Assembly (NCBI GenBank): GCA_032718475.1
Contig: JAUCBJ010008807.1
Coordinates: forward strand, 1 to 64,000
Length of the DNA: 64,000 bases
Reading direction: 5' to 3'
DNA from: Nemertoderma westbladi
Lineage: Eukaryota; Xenacoelomorpha; Nemertodermatida; Nemertodermatidae
Shown here: one piece after another, positions 37,601 to 42,192 of the stretch
How positions within the stretch are numbered: position 1 is the first letter of the stretch
Layout: each line of letters starts with the position of its first letter
The notes under the pieces: model-generated
What the model was told of the DNA's origin: nothing
What the model saw: only the letters and a program-made list of their open reading frames with translations
Database searches by the model: none
Program-made: the position numbers and the translations under genes

Positions 37601-40600
37601 CAGACTTCCAACCCAGAGGTCACCAGTTCGATCCCGCCTGGACGTCGTTGCCGCGTTGGCAAAGCTGTGCCCAACTAAAGTTATAATAATATGAAACCAT
37701 CCGCACTCATTCACTCAAAATACCATGAATATATAAATATACACAACATGATAAAGTAAATCCCAAAATTACTTTAAATTAATTGTAGACTTGCCAATAA
37801 AATTTGTGTTGTTTTTGGAAGAGGTGCCGTCATAATAGATCGAAAATGAAGAATTAAAAACAAGTTTATGCAAATATATCACATACCTAACCTAACCTAT
37901 GTGATCCTCTGTGATCCTATTTACACTTCGACCCTTCTCCAGTGATCACCGCCTTATTGTGGCCAAGGTAAGACTTAGTCTGCGTGCTAGCAGAACAACA
38001 AAATCTGCCTTGCCGCGGCATGACTGGTCCTCTCTGTTGCAACAGCCAAGTGTGAGATCCAGCTTCACACTACAGCTGAGCAACAGGTATGAGGCTCTTG
38101 CCTCTGAGGCGGCAGATCACTGTGAGGGCTATACTGCCTTTACAGAAGCAGTTAAGTTAGCAGCTGCAGAAACAGTTCCTGTATACCCTCGAAACAGGAA
38201 AAGGGCCCCCTGGACTGACAACAAAATTCAGAAGTGCCGAAATGACCTTCATAAGGCGCAGAAAGAGTCCCGACTCAAACAGACTACAGCGGCCAAGAAT
38301 GCAGTTAAGGCTGCATCTAGGTCCCTGAACAGGCAGTACTCTGTTAATCTACAGGAGCTAATAAACCAACAGGTTGATGCCATCAATGATGCTGACGACA
38401 GCAGGCAATCATCCCAGGCATGGAAATCAATCAATCTGCTTACTGGGCGGAAAAGCCAACCAACCACCAAGGTTAAGGCTGAATCACCAGCCGATCGCCT
38501 CAATGGTTGGAAAGCTCCTCAATAATGACAGGGTATTGCCTGATAACTTTATAGAAGTAAAAGTGTCTGAGTCTGTACTCCCAGATATTCCCATTGGCGA
38601 TATCTCCTTTGCAGAAGTGAAGGCTGCTGCAAAGAGCATTAAGACCAATCGTGCCAGTGGAGTAGATGGTGTTCCCCCTGAGGTCTTTAAAATACCTGAG
38701 TGTTTAAAGCTCATCTATCCCATCATAGTAGACATGTACCGAACAACAAGAGTCCCACAAGAAATGAAAACAAATAAGTTGGTGCCAGTTCCCAAGAAGG
38801 GCAACCTAACACTCTATGGTTCTTTTCGGGGAATCTCATTGATCTCGATTGCTGCAAAGCTATACAATAGGATTCTATTAAATCGCATCAGGGATCCCAT
38901 TGAGAGACTGCTCCGTGGAAATCAGAATGGGTTCCGTAAAGGTCGTGGGACCATGGAGCCCATTTTGGCACTTAGAAGGATAATTGAAGAATTATCAAAA
39001 AAGAAAGACAGGCATCTGGCTGTTATCTTTGTTGACTTCTTCAAGGCCTTTGATTCAGTCTCTCGCTCACGTATGTTCAGCATACTTTCATTATATGGGA
39101 TTCCTGATGAAATTATTGCAGCAATCAGATCAGTATACGATGGTTCGACAACATTTGTGTCTACTGTTGACGGTGACACAGAACCATTTGAAGTGTTATG
39201 GGGCGTCCTCCAAGGAGACACACTTGCACCATTCTTGTTCATTATTGTGGTTGACTATGTTCTACGCATGTCCTTAGATCATCATAATGATGATGGGGTG
39301 ATGATAACTCCACCTACTGGCTCCAGAAGTCGAGGAAATCCTGCCAAGTACCTAACTGAAACCTAACCTAACCAGAAAGACCAAAATTCTGACTGTTAAC
39401 TTTGAAAGTCCTCAGCAAGTCTCTGATCGGATGAGCATAAGCTCAAAGGATGGTATGCTTGAGCATGTGGACGACTTCTGTTACCTGGGATCATGGATCC
39501 GGAAGTCAGGTGAGGACCTTCGAATACGTAAGGGAAAGGCATGGACAGCCTTGAATAGGCTTTCCAGGATTTGGAAATCACCGAGAATTAATCGGAAACT
39601 TAAGGTCCGATTATTTAGAGCAGCAGTAGTTCCAGTACTCCTCTACGGGAGTCCATGCTGGGCTCTAACTGCTGAGGACACCAAATCTCTGGATGGCACA
39701 TTCACAAGAATGCTACGCCGGGTTCATTGTGTCAAGTACAATGCACACATCTCCAACCAGACACTATATAACATTGGAGGTGTCTCATTGGTTCCCCCAA
39801 GCTTGACACTAGAACAAAATCGCCTCCGCTTTGCAGGACATTGCTTTCGCCGTGAGGACCAGCCAGTGCATAATCTTGTACTTTGGCAACCTCATGGAGT
39901 GAATAAGCATGGTGGACAGCCCATGACTTTCTTGAGACGCATCTTAAAGGACACTGGCCTTAAAGATGCGGATGATCTAGCAAATGTCATGGGTGATAGG
40001 GAGTTGTGGCGGTGCAATTTTGTTGACAAGCCGGCACAGCATTCTTAAAAATGCAGCTGCAATGCAGCATGCCGATCCTAGTAGTAGTATGTGATCCTCA
40101 TATAATTTGCAGTTCAGTAAAACTACTTGCAGTGCATTTGCATCGATTTTATCGCGATAGGAAACCTAAGTATATAAAGTGTAAGGAAATCAATTCTATG
40201 TGTCGAAAAACCTCTGTAACCTCTTCTTTGCATAAAAAAATTATATCTTGAAATTTCAGTATTATATTTCATAGTTCATATGTAATTCTTCTATACTAAA
40301 ATTGTATGTTCTATTCGGTGGAACCATCCAAAATATCATATCTATTAGCGGTATGAAATTGGGATAAAGTTTGTTACAACTACGCGAAATAAAGAGACAA
40401 GCTGTTCCTTGGAAAACAAAATTCAAGTCTATAAAGAAAATTCAGAGACTATCTTTAAAAATATTTTTAATGAACTCTAGTTTGGCTACAGGAGCTAGAC
40501 TAATATAAAAAAGTAGTCTTGTCAACGTAAACTTGTCAAATATTGAGTGCTTTGTCCCGAAATATAGTTAGTCTTGTAACAATGGCTTGGTTAATACTGT

Positions 40601-42192
40601 GGTAAATAACTATTTACATACTTGTGTGTAAAGTAGCACTTTACAGTGTGATGATCCGAGATGATCCGAGTGGTTTTGTTAACATTACCACGTAATAATG
40701 CCCCAATTCAATACTAAATGTACAGGCCGATACAATGCTGTAATGTCCTCTAAAGTTGTAAAGTGATAAATAACAACTCGTTGTTAAATACTAACGGCGT
40801 TGAGTAATGTTACAATTTTGGAATAAAATGTTGAACAAGTATTTTCTTGACAAAGTTACATATGAAATGCATAACTAACTTATGTCAACAATTATATTCC
40901 CGTTGTCTTGTTCGCCCATAATTAATATTAATAATTACTACTAATTATTAATTAATAATAGTACGACATAATGAAATTTGCTTTCAGTACTAGATCTTTC
41001 AATATCCGTTTCAATTTCGTCTACACTTTAGAAAATTGATTTAACAATCAAACTAAATTACATAATTTCGATATTAAGCCGTCAATCGCAGGACAATTAA
41101 TAGTTAACGAATAGTTAATTAATAGTTAATAATTAACGGCTCTTGCTACTCTCCCTAGCTAACCTCTAGAACGAGAATGCACTGATATCCGTACACCACG
41201 GTCACAAAGTATGTAAATCAGGCTGTCATGTAATTAATAGAACATCTGAACAAAATATGCAACAGTGACCCCAGTGACTCCATGGTGTAATTATTATATT
41301 ATTAATAATCAGGAATGTAAAGGTAACCGTAATTGGCTCAACCCTGATTTGATTAAATCATCAATTTTATGTATAAACAATCGTGTATAAAAAACACGGC
41401 AAATATATTGTTTGATAAAGTTTCAATCTAATAATGAGTTAGTTATATTTGTATCATATTATATTATTGTTATACACAAATGGAATGCTAACTTTTTTTA
41501 AACTGAAACAAACATAGAAAGATGTTGTTTATTTTCTACTTTATTTCTAAAAATCTCCTTATTTGTAAATTGTAGTTCGAAGGGACTTGGATTTGTTTTT
41601 TTAAAGATTTTGTATTTCACATCCAATTTAACTTGCTATTTGGCATTTATTCGAGAAAATACGATGGGGTTTGGATAGCCTTAGATTGAGACAGAAAACC
41701 ATTAACTATCACCTACTGTAATAGCGTTAAACCCAATAGCATTCAATTTAATTAGTACATCTACGAATTAACAGTTCTAAAATTGTCATCACTACATTAT
41801 TAATAGGCAGAGTCACATAACACACGCCTGTATCCAATCTGTTGTGTGGAAAATAAGGTATAATAATAAGTAGTTATAGGCAGTGCATTGGCGTTGGCAG
41901 TGGCAGTGGCAGATGAGGGGTATTAAACAAAATATCTCCAGTCTGACCACTGTTCTGTGCCCAATTAGTATTCTCTGTTTATCCCGTTGTCTAGGTAACA
42001 CCGGACGGGCAACCCTGGATCGATATGTCCCACGTGGTTCACACCCTCAACCGTCTGGACTCGGGGCAGTCCGAACGCATCTGTCTGGTCTCCCGTGACG
42101 AGCAGAACATCCTCATGGTCTCCTACGCGGAGCTCAAGCACTGTCTAGACAGCTGCTTCCGAGAACTACAGAATTTGGATAAGATCACGTGA
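10189..42192 (+). CDS. PAN3: PAN3, PAN2-PAN3 deadenylation complex subunit (six exons, N-terminus missing)
   Basis: Six exons join with matching phases at 10189-10613, 11032-11343, 33657-33767, 34229-35073, 37152-37321 and 41995-42192 (2,061 nt, about 686 residues). In order they encode a Ser/His/Asn-rich linker, the SPGFFMANEIKLEILNR motif, the pseudokinase domain (CLRRIHGYRPP, HSNIVSLREFFTTKSF, YIVQLSSALRAIHAAGLACR, DPTKILVD, SVNDIMPMIGARFYTQLDAA) and the C-terminal knob (KEVQNGRLFRMIVKLGSINE, SENGDRYLIKLLRDFLFHQV, PWIDMSHVVHTLNRLDSGQ). PAN3 dimers scaffold the PAN2 exonuclease and bring it to poly(A)-binding protein to trim mRNA tails in the cytoplasm. The N-terminal CCCH finger and PAM2 motif are not in the window, so 5' exons must lie to the left or be too diverged to see. 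The introns are swollen by retroelements and host a second gene. Confidence 0.93.
11032..11343 (+). CDS. PAN3: PAN3 exon (linker to FFMA motif)
   Basis: The acceptor is TTTTTATAG|G at 11031 and the donor AACAG|GTGCGT at 11344. It encodes a disordered His/Ser/Asn-rich segment ending in SPGFFMANEIKLEILNR, the conserved element just before the pseudokinase domain. The phase fits both neighbours. Confidence 0.9.
11466..12100. mobile_element. Foldback element with GGGGGCAATT arms
   Basis: The left arm 11501-11574 (GGGCAACCGTGACAGGACAG and repeated TTGCCCCCCGGAC) is matched inversely at 11937-12027 (GGGGGCAATTGTACGGGGGC and so on). TTCTAGAAC at 11471 and TTCCAGAAC near 12090 lie outside the arms. 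This TTCTAGAA motif links it to the elements at 18998, 27865 and 28671. Confidence 0.75.
13152..13465. mobile_element. MITE-like element with about 28-bp TIRs
   Basis: ATTACTCTGGAGTCCCGAAT at 13152 is matched inversely by ATTCGGGACTCCACAGAGTAAT ending at 13465. The TIRs continue through TAGTCGGGG/CCCCGTCTA. The interior, 314 bp in all, has no coding potential. A CACCCCGACTATTAA motif inside repeats part of the TIR. Confidence 0.8.
13600..13960. mobile_element. Degenerate foldback element
   Basis: Two concentric inverted repeats are visible. The inner pair is CCATTATCAATTTTTGATG (13727) against CATCAAAAAATGATAATATGG (13863). The outer pair is CTGGCGCCCATTTCAGCAC (13625) against GTGCTGATATGAGTGCCAG (13928). 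It is AT-rich, with no ORF. Confidence 0.65.
14050..15006 (-). mobile_element. 5'-truncated CR1/L2-type LINE, C-terminal RT region and 3' tail
   Basis: Two - strand frames (15006-14683 and 14690-14223) give a continuous C-terminal LINE pol after one frameshift near 14690: LNDDKTEFILLGSKSQL, SVRNLGAWFDSEMRM, TSRIDYCNALLYGVPSYQL, KLQRVQNTDARLLTGV, HWLPVRKRVEFKILLM and WNKLPASLRDIQSTASFKGK up to a natural stop. The SRIDYCN...LQRVQN...LHWLPV order is typical of CR1/L2-like LINEs. The catalytic part is gone. The 3' UTR ends in TTGGCGCTATACAAATG and an (ATT)n tract near 14050-14070, the usual tail of this group. Confidence 0.85.
15690..15852 (+). repeat. Dispersed repeat, + copy (pair of 19823-20046)
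   Basis: The segment GCGAATTAATATCTCGACTT ... GGGGAAAGGAACAGGTTAC ... AATCAGCTGTTATTTGTGTC ... TTTTTATTGCGTCGG aligns with the reverse complement of 19823-20046. A G-tract borders both copies, upstream here and at the distal end there. Confidence 0.75.
15853..17349. other. Gene-free intronic DNA upstream of the TTLL10-like gene
   Basis: This is ordinary AT-rich intron sequence. I see no exon, no tandem array and no recognisable mobile element. Any promoter of the nested gene should lie here, but no clear core-promoter signal can be singled out by eye. Confidence 0.45.
17350..18885 (+). CDS. TTLL10-like tubulin tyrosine ligase family protein, single exon
   Basis: An uninterrupted 511-residue ORF from ATG at 17350. 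Residues 1-120 are acidic then Pro-rich and look disordered. The TTL (ATP-grasp) domain spans about 125-480: FYCGEGNNFNYTVVAPLLSM (129-148), NHIPNINLLTTKLGLLGTLR (186-205), MWICKPSGLNQGKGIYIV (251-268, ATP-lysine loop), QRYVDKPLLLNGKKFDIRSY (296-315), YFELLGFDFLIDENF (424-438) and the metal-binding IEININPALSTN (443-454). The spacing and the HIPN/LLTTK motifs fit TTLL10, a glycylase-type member reported to extend polyglycine chains in some lineages and inactive in humans. All visible nucleotide and metal motifs are intact, so this copy may be active. It has no introns, lies inside a PAN3 intron in sense orientation, and is more GC-rich than its surroundings, which suggests a retrocopy origin. 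The subfamily call is inference. Confidence 0.88.
   Translation: MSVASGEELCEDSNVSKDSLGTNVIEDIDIIEKEPSDNVGVVSSNLDVQPPADEPNKPTARPPWKPSRVVPTTLWRNFGNPPQPKTFPSTYKRRNSSPVKGDFFGYEPSTTPRLSIYGVIARPPKTSLCFYCGEGNNFNYTVVAPLLSMGWKRIEDRRSYEFRLKWVQCKSRIDFDSFREGDQLVNHIPNINLLTTKLGLLGTLREYERQLDRVGRRVGGLSMDQFFPETYKLNVKAEREAFIEQFQENEMWICKPSGLNQGKGIYIVSSLDEFNRRMASHASGHRFSRSLERIVQRYVDKPLLLNGKKFDIRSYMLIAGTAPYMVYCRDGYCRLCIREYTQNDTSDMTVHLNNQYIQKKDPSYAEFKEDTVWSMEQLNDYVNEHHGEVKEKDWVLNYVSRRMFAIMLHVFNAVRNKLDVRLGYFELLGFDFLIDENFKIYIIEININPALSTNCAVLDAVIPPVVREGIELSLEIWEKSRCGISLSSLEKQGDWKLLHSGARQHRRVSCV
18998..19708. mobile_element. Long-TIR element with TTCTAGAA palindromes
   Basis: The left arm 18998-19147 starts AGTTCCGTATAGAACTACAT. 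The right arm 19520-19708 is its inverse and ends ATGTAGTTCTATACGGAACT. TGTTCTAGAACA occurs in both arms, duplicated in the right one. The 370-bp interior is AT-rich and has no transposase. It sits 112 bp after the stop of the TTLL10-like gene. Confidence 0.88.
19823..20046 (-). repeat. Dispersed repeat, - copy (pair of 15690-15852)
   Basis: The reverse complement reads GGCGAATTAATATCCCGCTT ... GGGAAAGGAGCAGGTTAC ... AATCAGCTGTTATTTGCGTC ... AATTTTTATTGCATCC, matching 15690-15852. It carries a 45-bp or so extra segment after the GGTTAC block. A G-tract lies at the distal end near 19830-19847. Confidence 0.75.
20591..20654 (+). repeat. G-tract and (GGGGT)n microsatellite
   Basis: Runs of six and more than ten G are followed by about nine GGGGT units. 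The strand has clear G-quadruplex potential. The rest of 20047-21630 is AT-rich and I see no gene in it. Confidence 0.9.
21630..22040 (+). mobile_element. LINE fragment, same family as 46690-48700
   Basis: AGAGGTAAAATGCTGGAAAT and its flanks match 48473-48540 closely. The + frame gives RGKMLEILRAYGIPEVIAAG, FFSILAGVLYCDALTQLQFI and IILDYAMRTATR, a decayed form of the LINE core that normally reads GVLQGDTLAPFLFI..LDYALR. It is truncated at both ends and dead. Confidence 0.82.
22041..24154. other. Intronic DNA, no gene seen
   Basis: No exon or intact element is visible. Around 23770-23810 the phrase GCGTTTATTCG occurs twice within a short GGGGAGCGTTTATTCGTGG stretch, a local simple-sequence feature. 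Confidence 0.45.
24155..24190. repeat. Poly-C followed by (CT)n microsatellite
   Basis: About 16 C residues are followed by about nine CT units. It lies between unremarkable intron sequence and the 3' end of the next LINE fragment. Confidence 0.92.
24443..25540 (-). mobile_element. LINE reverse transcriptase fragment with intact YADD and C-terminal CCHC-like finger
   Basis: One - strand frame is open from about 25540 to a stop at 24443, about 365 codons. It starts inside the RT palm: LRGILQGDCFSPTCFILFLV, then the catalytic FYADDLVIYSENPELIRRAL, IKNGMIVNMKKSKMVKF and YEYLGLTLQTSLSFSQH. The C-terminus has a zinc-knuckle-like CICRYCSLPCADRYHALACQ. This lineage differs from the other LINEs in the window. 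The 5' part is cut off by a 40-bp tandem array at 25534. The surviving frame has no stop or shift, so the insertion is fairly young, but it lacks its endonuclease and cannot act alone. Confidence 0.88.
25534..25707. repeat. 40-bp tandem repeat, about 4.3 copies
   Basis: The unit begins GTTACAAACGGCTGCAGAGC and ends CCAACCAAGTTCAAC. The copies are nearly identical and one carries CTGCTG for CTGCAG. The array starts exactly where the LINE RT frame ends. Confidence 0.95.
25708..27420. other. Intronic AT-rich DNA, no gene seen
   Basis: It contains the 85-bp duplication described separately and a GGTGTG/GGTGTTGGTG-rich tract at 26930-27005. No coding region or intact element is apparent. Confidence 0.45.
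26260..26429. repeat. 85-bp tandem duplication
   Basis: AAGCAAATCTCTTGAACTAA at 26260 recurs at 26345. The two 85-bp units differ by only one or two bases (ATACAG versus ATACTG). Confidence 0.95.
27421..28680. mobile_element. Foldback cluster with about 300-bp arms
   Basis: The arm at 27421-27725 (AACAGAGATAGTTTCACCTC ... GAGCGTTCAAAAGTTGCATG) is inverted at 28302-28600. A second inverted pair lies inside and outside it: CCATGTCCTGGAATATAGTG (27868) against CACTATATTCCAGGACATGG (28655), and GCTGCAGGCCATTTATTCTA (27949) against its inverse near 28318. TGTTCTAGAACA occurs twice in the centre. A poly-C run interrupts the left side at 27917-27939. The order of blocks implies one element inserted in or recombined with another. 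Confidence 0.85.
28671..29370. mobile_element. Second foldback element of the same family
   Basis: The left arm GAATATAGTGTCATTTTCTG ... AAAATAGTGTCTTTTGCGAA (28678-28870) is inverted at 29168-29355. The arms share CTAGTT..CTCACCGTCGATGA and a C/G-tract. The loop holds GCTGCAGGCCATTTATTCTA and TTCTAGAA, as in the neighbour. A solitary arm-like fragment follows at 29395-29600. Confidence 0.88.
29641..31875 (-). CDS. LINE reverse transcriptase ORF (744 codons)
   Basis: This frame carries the whole RT: SGVDGVPPEVFKI, FGSYRGISLISIAAKLFNR, NQNGFRKGRGTFEPILAL, VIFMDFFKTFDSVSR, LWGVLQGDTLAPFLFIIVVD and the catalytic DLDFADDLGLLSE, followed by CYLGSWVRRSAEDLRIR, LFRAAVEPVLLYGTPCWALT, MLRRVHNIAYDAHISN and GGQPMTFLKRLLKDTGL. 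There is no internal stop, and the FADD site is preserved. The frame begins inside the endonuclease, at TDHRLVMGKTKLSLRAN, because a one-base shift separates it from the upstream frame. Retrotransposition would need that shift to be absent or bypassed, so this copy is probably just inactivated. The aromatic residue in DFFKTFD is unusual where the related copy reads DFFKAFD. Confidence 0.9.
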   Translation of the reverse strand: MRTFQTDHRLVMGKTKLSLRANKGLKKSTPHHDWSTLDKNPIIKDNFTIEVTNRYSSLINEEMNHCEKYTQFAAAVKSAAKKTVPLKPRKLKKIPWADQRILDLREALNKAQREYRSRRTTSAKIAVKASVKSLNKQYSINKAKLISEQVDTINAADESRKSAEAWQAINLLSGRKSRPTAKVKADSPADRFAGWKSHFEKLLNNDRELTDDFPVKPVSHTILSDIPIGDITFEEVLTASNDIKTNRASGVDGVPPEVFKIRECLQLAHPILAEMYRTKIAPQELKTNRLTPVPKKGNLSYFGSYRGISLISIAAKLFNRIMLNRIRDPVERLLRGNQNGFRKGRGTFEPILALRRIIEEVSTKKDRHLAVIFMDFFKTFDSVSRPRMFQILQAYGIPNEIINAIRSVYDGSTTFVSTTDGDTDPFEVLWGVLQGDTLAPFLFIIVVDYVLRTSLDLHEADGVEISPPSGSRRRGSPAEHLTDLDFADDLGLLSETLEGAQKLLSSLEEAASSVGLFVNSTKTKILTVNMDSDQQKIDRDNIQSLDGLVSHVNDFCYLGSWVRRSAEDLRIRKGKAWSAIHKLSRIWKSSDISCSLKVRLFRAAVEPVLLYGTPCWALTAEDTRSLDGTYTRMLRRVHNIAYDAHISNEVLYKYGNISLPRPSITLQKRRLMLAGHCFRRQDQPVHNLVLWQPAGENRRGGQPMTFLKRLLKDTGLENRNELGNCMADRKIWGRYVSGAAGTAP
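31824..33041 (-). CDS. LINE N-terminal region and apurinic endonuclease domain (frameshifted from RT)
   Basis: About 150 residues of Pro/Ser-rich N-terminus precede an exonuclease-endonuclease-phosphatase domain: GIQEHRMRC, GGVGLLLNPTAF, VVIMVCYSPTSTAD, FLTILGDFNASLP and KSQIDHLIFRKK. The expected final SDHR-like motif lies in the other frame (TDHRLV), which puts the shift near 31870. The endonuclease nicks the genomic target for target-primed reverse transcription. The start ATG at 33041 follows a leader with no clear ORF1. Confidence 0.85.
   Translation of the reverse strand: MAWQMSHLPMVGHMYQGSFGRWAHCNPTATPTLWTGKPGCGTCPESVLGNKAPPLSNHNDSTSNAEVRPSGASGEPGLTRPHRRQSSPDRQSVSQPLGEGGAGIALPLPDNDPLGPNPTGGRPNGEIQSGISNADSSHWAHVPSRPENPLVNMRQVTMLASINPRTLNPPLQQGELTALADKLNLTAVGIQEHRMRCSEEVRYQDMGGGWHLVHSSADDQGNGGVGLLLNPTAFAALDKVESISPRIICYHFTCAGKMAKKFPKVVIMVCYSPTSTADIADVDTFYNQLLAATDCIDKHAFLTILGDFNASLPRSSSNPWVYSDTVNRNSGHLQDFLLANELFSANTNFQKRPGKLYTHVGPSGHKSQIDHLIFRKKYRGSIIDCSSSQCGHFRLTIDWLWERPN
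33370..33490 (+). mobile_element. Relic of a LINE 3' end, + strand
   Basis: GGACAGCCCATGAATTTCAT and CCTTGAAGATGCGGATA match the + LINE copy at 39913-39970 (GGACAGCCCATGACTTTCTT ... CCTTAAAGATGCGGATG). It is a short, decayed C-terminal fragment facing the 5' end of the - strand LINE. Confidence 0.7.
33657..33767 (+). CDS. PAN3: PAN3 exon
   Basis: The acceptor is TTTTTTTACAG at 33656 and the donor is AATGG|GTTTGT at 33768. It encodes LPLEVENYHNLQPLEAISKA, the conserved strand leading into the pseudokinase domain. Entry and exit phases fit exons 2 and 4. Confidence 0.9.
34229..35073 (+). CDS. PAN3: PAN3 exon, pseudokinase domain
   Basis: The acceptor is CTTTTTTTCAG at 34228 and the donor AATG|GTGAGT at 35074. 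This 845-bp, GC-rich exon encodes most of the pseudokinase domain, including IYCLRRIHGYRPP, AWKKVQHSNIVSLREFF, YIVQLSSALRAIHAAGLACR, DPTKILVDRKARLRINCVGV and RKSVNDIMPMIGARFYTQLD. Two low-complexity insertions (a Pro/Gly loop after GVGKRP, and a Ser/Gly/Ala loop after LQADA) probably form surface loops. No catalytic HRD/DFG pair is present, as expected for PAN3. Confidence 0.95.
35352..35590. repeat. 15-bp minisatellite, about 16 copies, in a PAN3 intron
   Basis: The unit GGACAATTCGGTCCC repeats with variants GTCTC, GTTCC and CATTTC. Because 15 is a multiple of three, both strands stay open (GQFGP repeats), which makes artefactual ORFs. It is not in a spliced PAN3 exon. Confidence 0.95.
36021..36590. 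mobile_element. Non-autonomous repeat, long copy
   Basis: It starts ACTATCTACATACTTGTGTG and ends GTTACAATTTTGGAATAAA. The first 155 bp fold back on themselves (ACATACTTGT..AAGTA..CTTTACA against its inverse ending near 36173). The rest is bounded by inverted TTATTCCAAAATTGTAAC and its complement (36172 and 36572). Shorter relatives are at 40606 and 45203. Confidence 0.82.
36591..37151. other. PAN3 intron remainder with poly-G tract
   Basis: AACACATTCTTTCGAACACA (36658) and its near-inverse TTCTAAAGAATGTGTTAAGA (36808) form a loose foldback. A run of more than 20 G lies at 36856-36878. No gene is present before the next PAN3 exon. Confidence 0.6.
37152..37321 (+). CDS. PAN3: PAN3 exon, C-terminal domain
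   Basis: The acceptor is TTTTATTGCAG at 37151 and the donor CATCAG|GTAAGC at 37322. It encodes ILNDELSKEVQNGRLFRMIV, NERPEYRMDPSWSENGDRYL and LLRDFLFHQ, the first half of the PAN2-binding C-terminal domain. The phase fits (the G left by exon 4 plus AT gives Asp). Confidence 0.95.
37541..37689. mobile_element. Hairpin MITE with tRNA-like loop
   Basis: Arms of about 58 bp are almost perfectly inverted: GTTGGGCACAGCTTTGCAAA and onwards on the left, GGCAAAGCTGTGCCCAAC on the right, including GACGTCCAGG/CCTGGACGTC. The loop and inner arm read GACTTCCAACCCAGAGGTC then CCAGTTCGATCCC, resembling the anticodon and T arms of a tRNA with a TCC anticodon and a B-box-like GTTCGATCC. No complete tRNA cloverleaf is present. 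Confidence 0.8.
37898..40099 (+). mobile_element. LINE copy with 12-bp target-site duplication and internal deletion
   Basis: TATGTGATCCTC at 37898-37909 is repeated at 40088-40099, flanking a 5'-truncated LINE of the same family as 29641-33041. The first conserved residues are SSDHRLIVAKVRLSLRAS, so the endonuclease is missing apart from its end. The element is broken by one frameshift and one deletion. It lies in sense orientation in the last PAN3 intron. Confidence 0.9.
37911..40048 (+). pseudogene. LINE reverse transcriptase, frameshifted, catalytic FADD region deleted
   Basis: Three + frames make up the protein. 37911-38525 carries the region after the endonuclease. 38374-39366 carries RASGVDGVPPEVFKI, NQNGFRKGRGTMEPILAL, VDFFKAFDSVSR and LQGDTLAPFLFIIVVD. 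About 39375-40048 carries KTKILTVN, CYLGSWIRKSGEDLRIR, LLYGSPCWALTAEDT and GGQPMTFLRRILKDTGL. The first break is a frameshift near 38515 (NGWKA then KLLNNDR). The second is at 39361-39373, where about 43 residues containing the YADD-type catalytic motif and its flanks are replaced by CCTAACCTAACC filler. The copy is dead. Confidence 0.88.
40100..41994. other. Rest of the last PAN3 intron
   Basis: AT-rich intron containing the short MITE copy at 40606-40830. No exon is visible before the acceptor GTTGTCTAG at 41994. Clusters of TTAATAGTTAA lie near 41095-41140. Confidence 0.55.
40606..40830. mobile_element. Non-autonomous repeat, internally deleted copy
   Basis: The left 70 bp match 36016-36080 and the right 130 bp (AATACTAAATGTACAGGCCG ... 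GTTACAATTTTGGAATAAA) match 36470-36590. The middle 390 bp or so of the long copy are missing. GATGATCCGA is duplicated in tandem (40660-40678). Confidence 0.85.
41995..42192 (+). CDS. PAN3: PAN3 last exon
   Basis: After the acceptor GTTGTCTAG the frame reads VTPDGQPWIDMSHVVHTLNR, SERICLVSRDEQNILMVSYA and ELKHCLDSCFRELQ, ending KIT and a TGA at 42190. This is the end of the PAN3 C-terminal domain, and a short non-conserved tail follows it. It joins exon 5 in phase 0. Confidence 0.95.
   Translation, partial: VTPDGQPWIDMSHVVHTLNRLDSGQSERICLVSRDEQNILMVSYAELKHCLDSCFRELQNLDKIT

Noticed and set aside
37590-37634. A functional tRNA gene
   Set aside because: Only the anticodon-arm and T-arm-like parts are present. 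The 5' half is replaced by the hairpin arm, so no cloverleaf forms.
37886-39373. CCTAACC runs as an interstitial telomere
   Set aside because: Only two or three units at each place; too short, better described as filler or target sequence.
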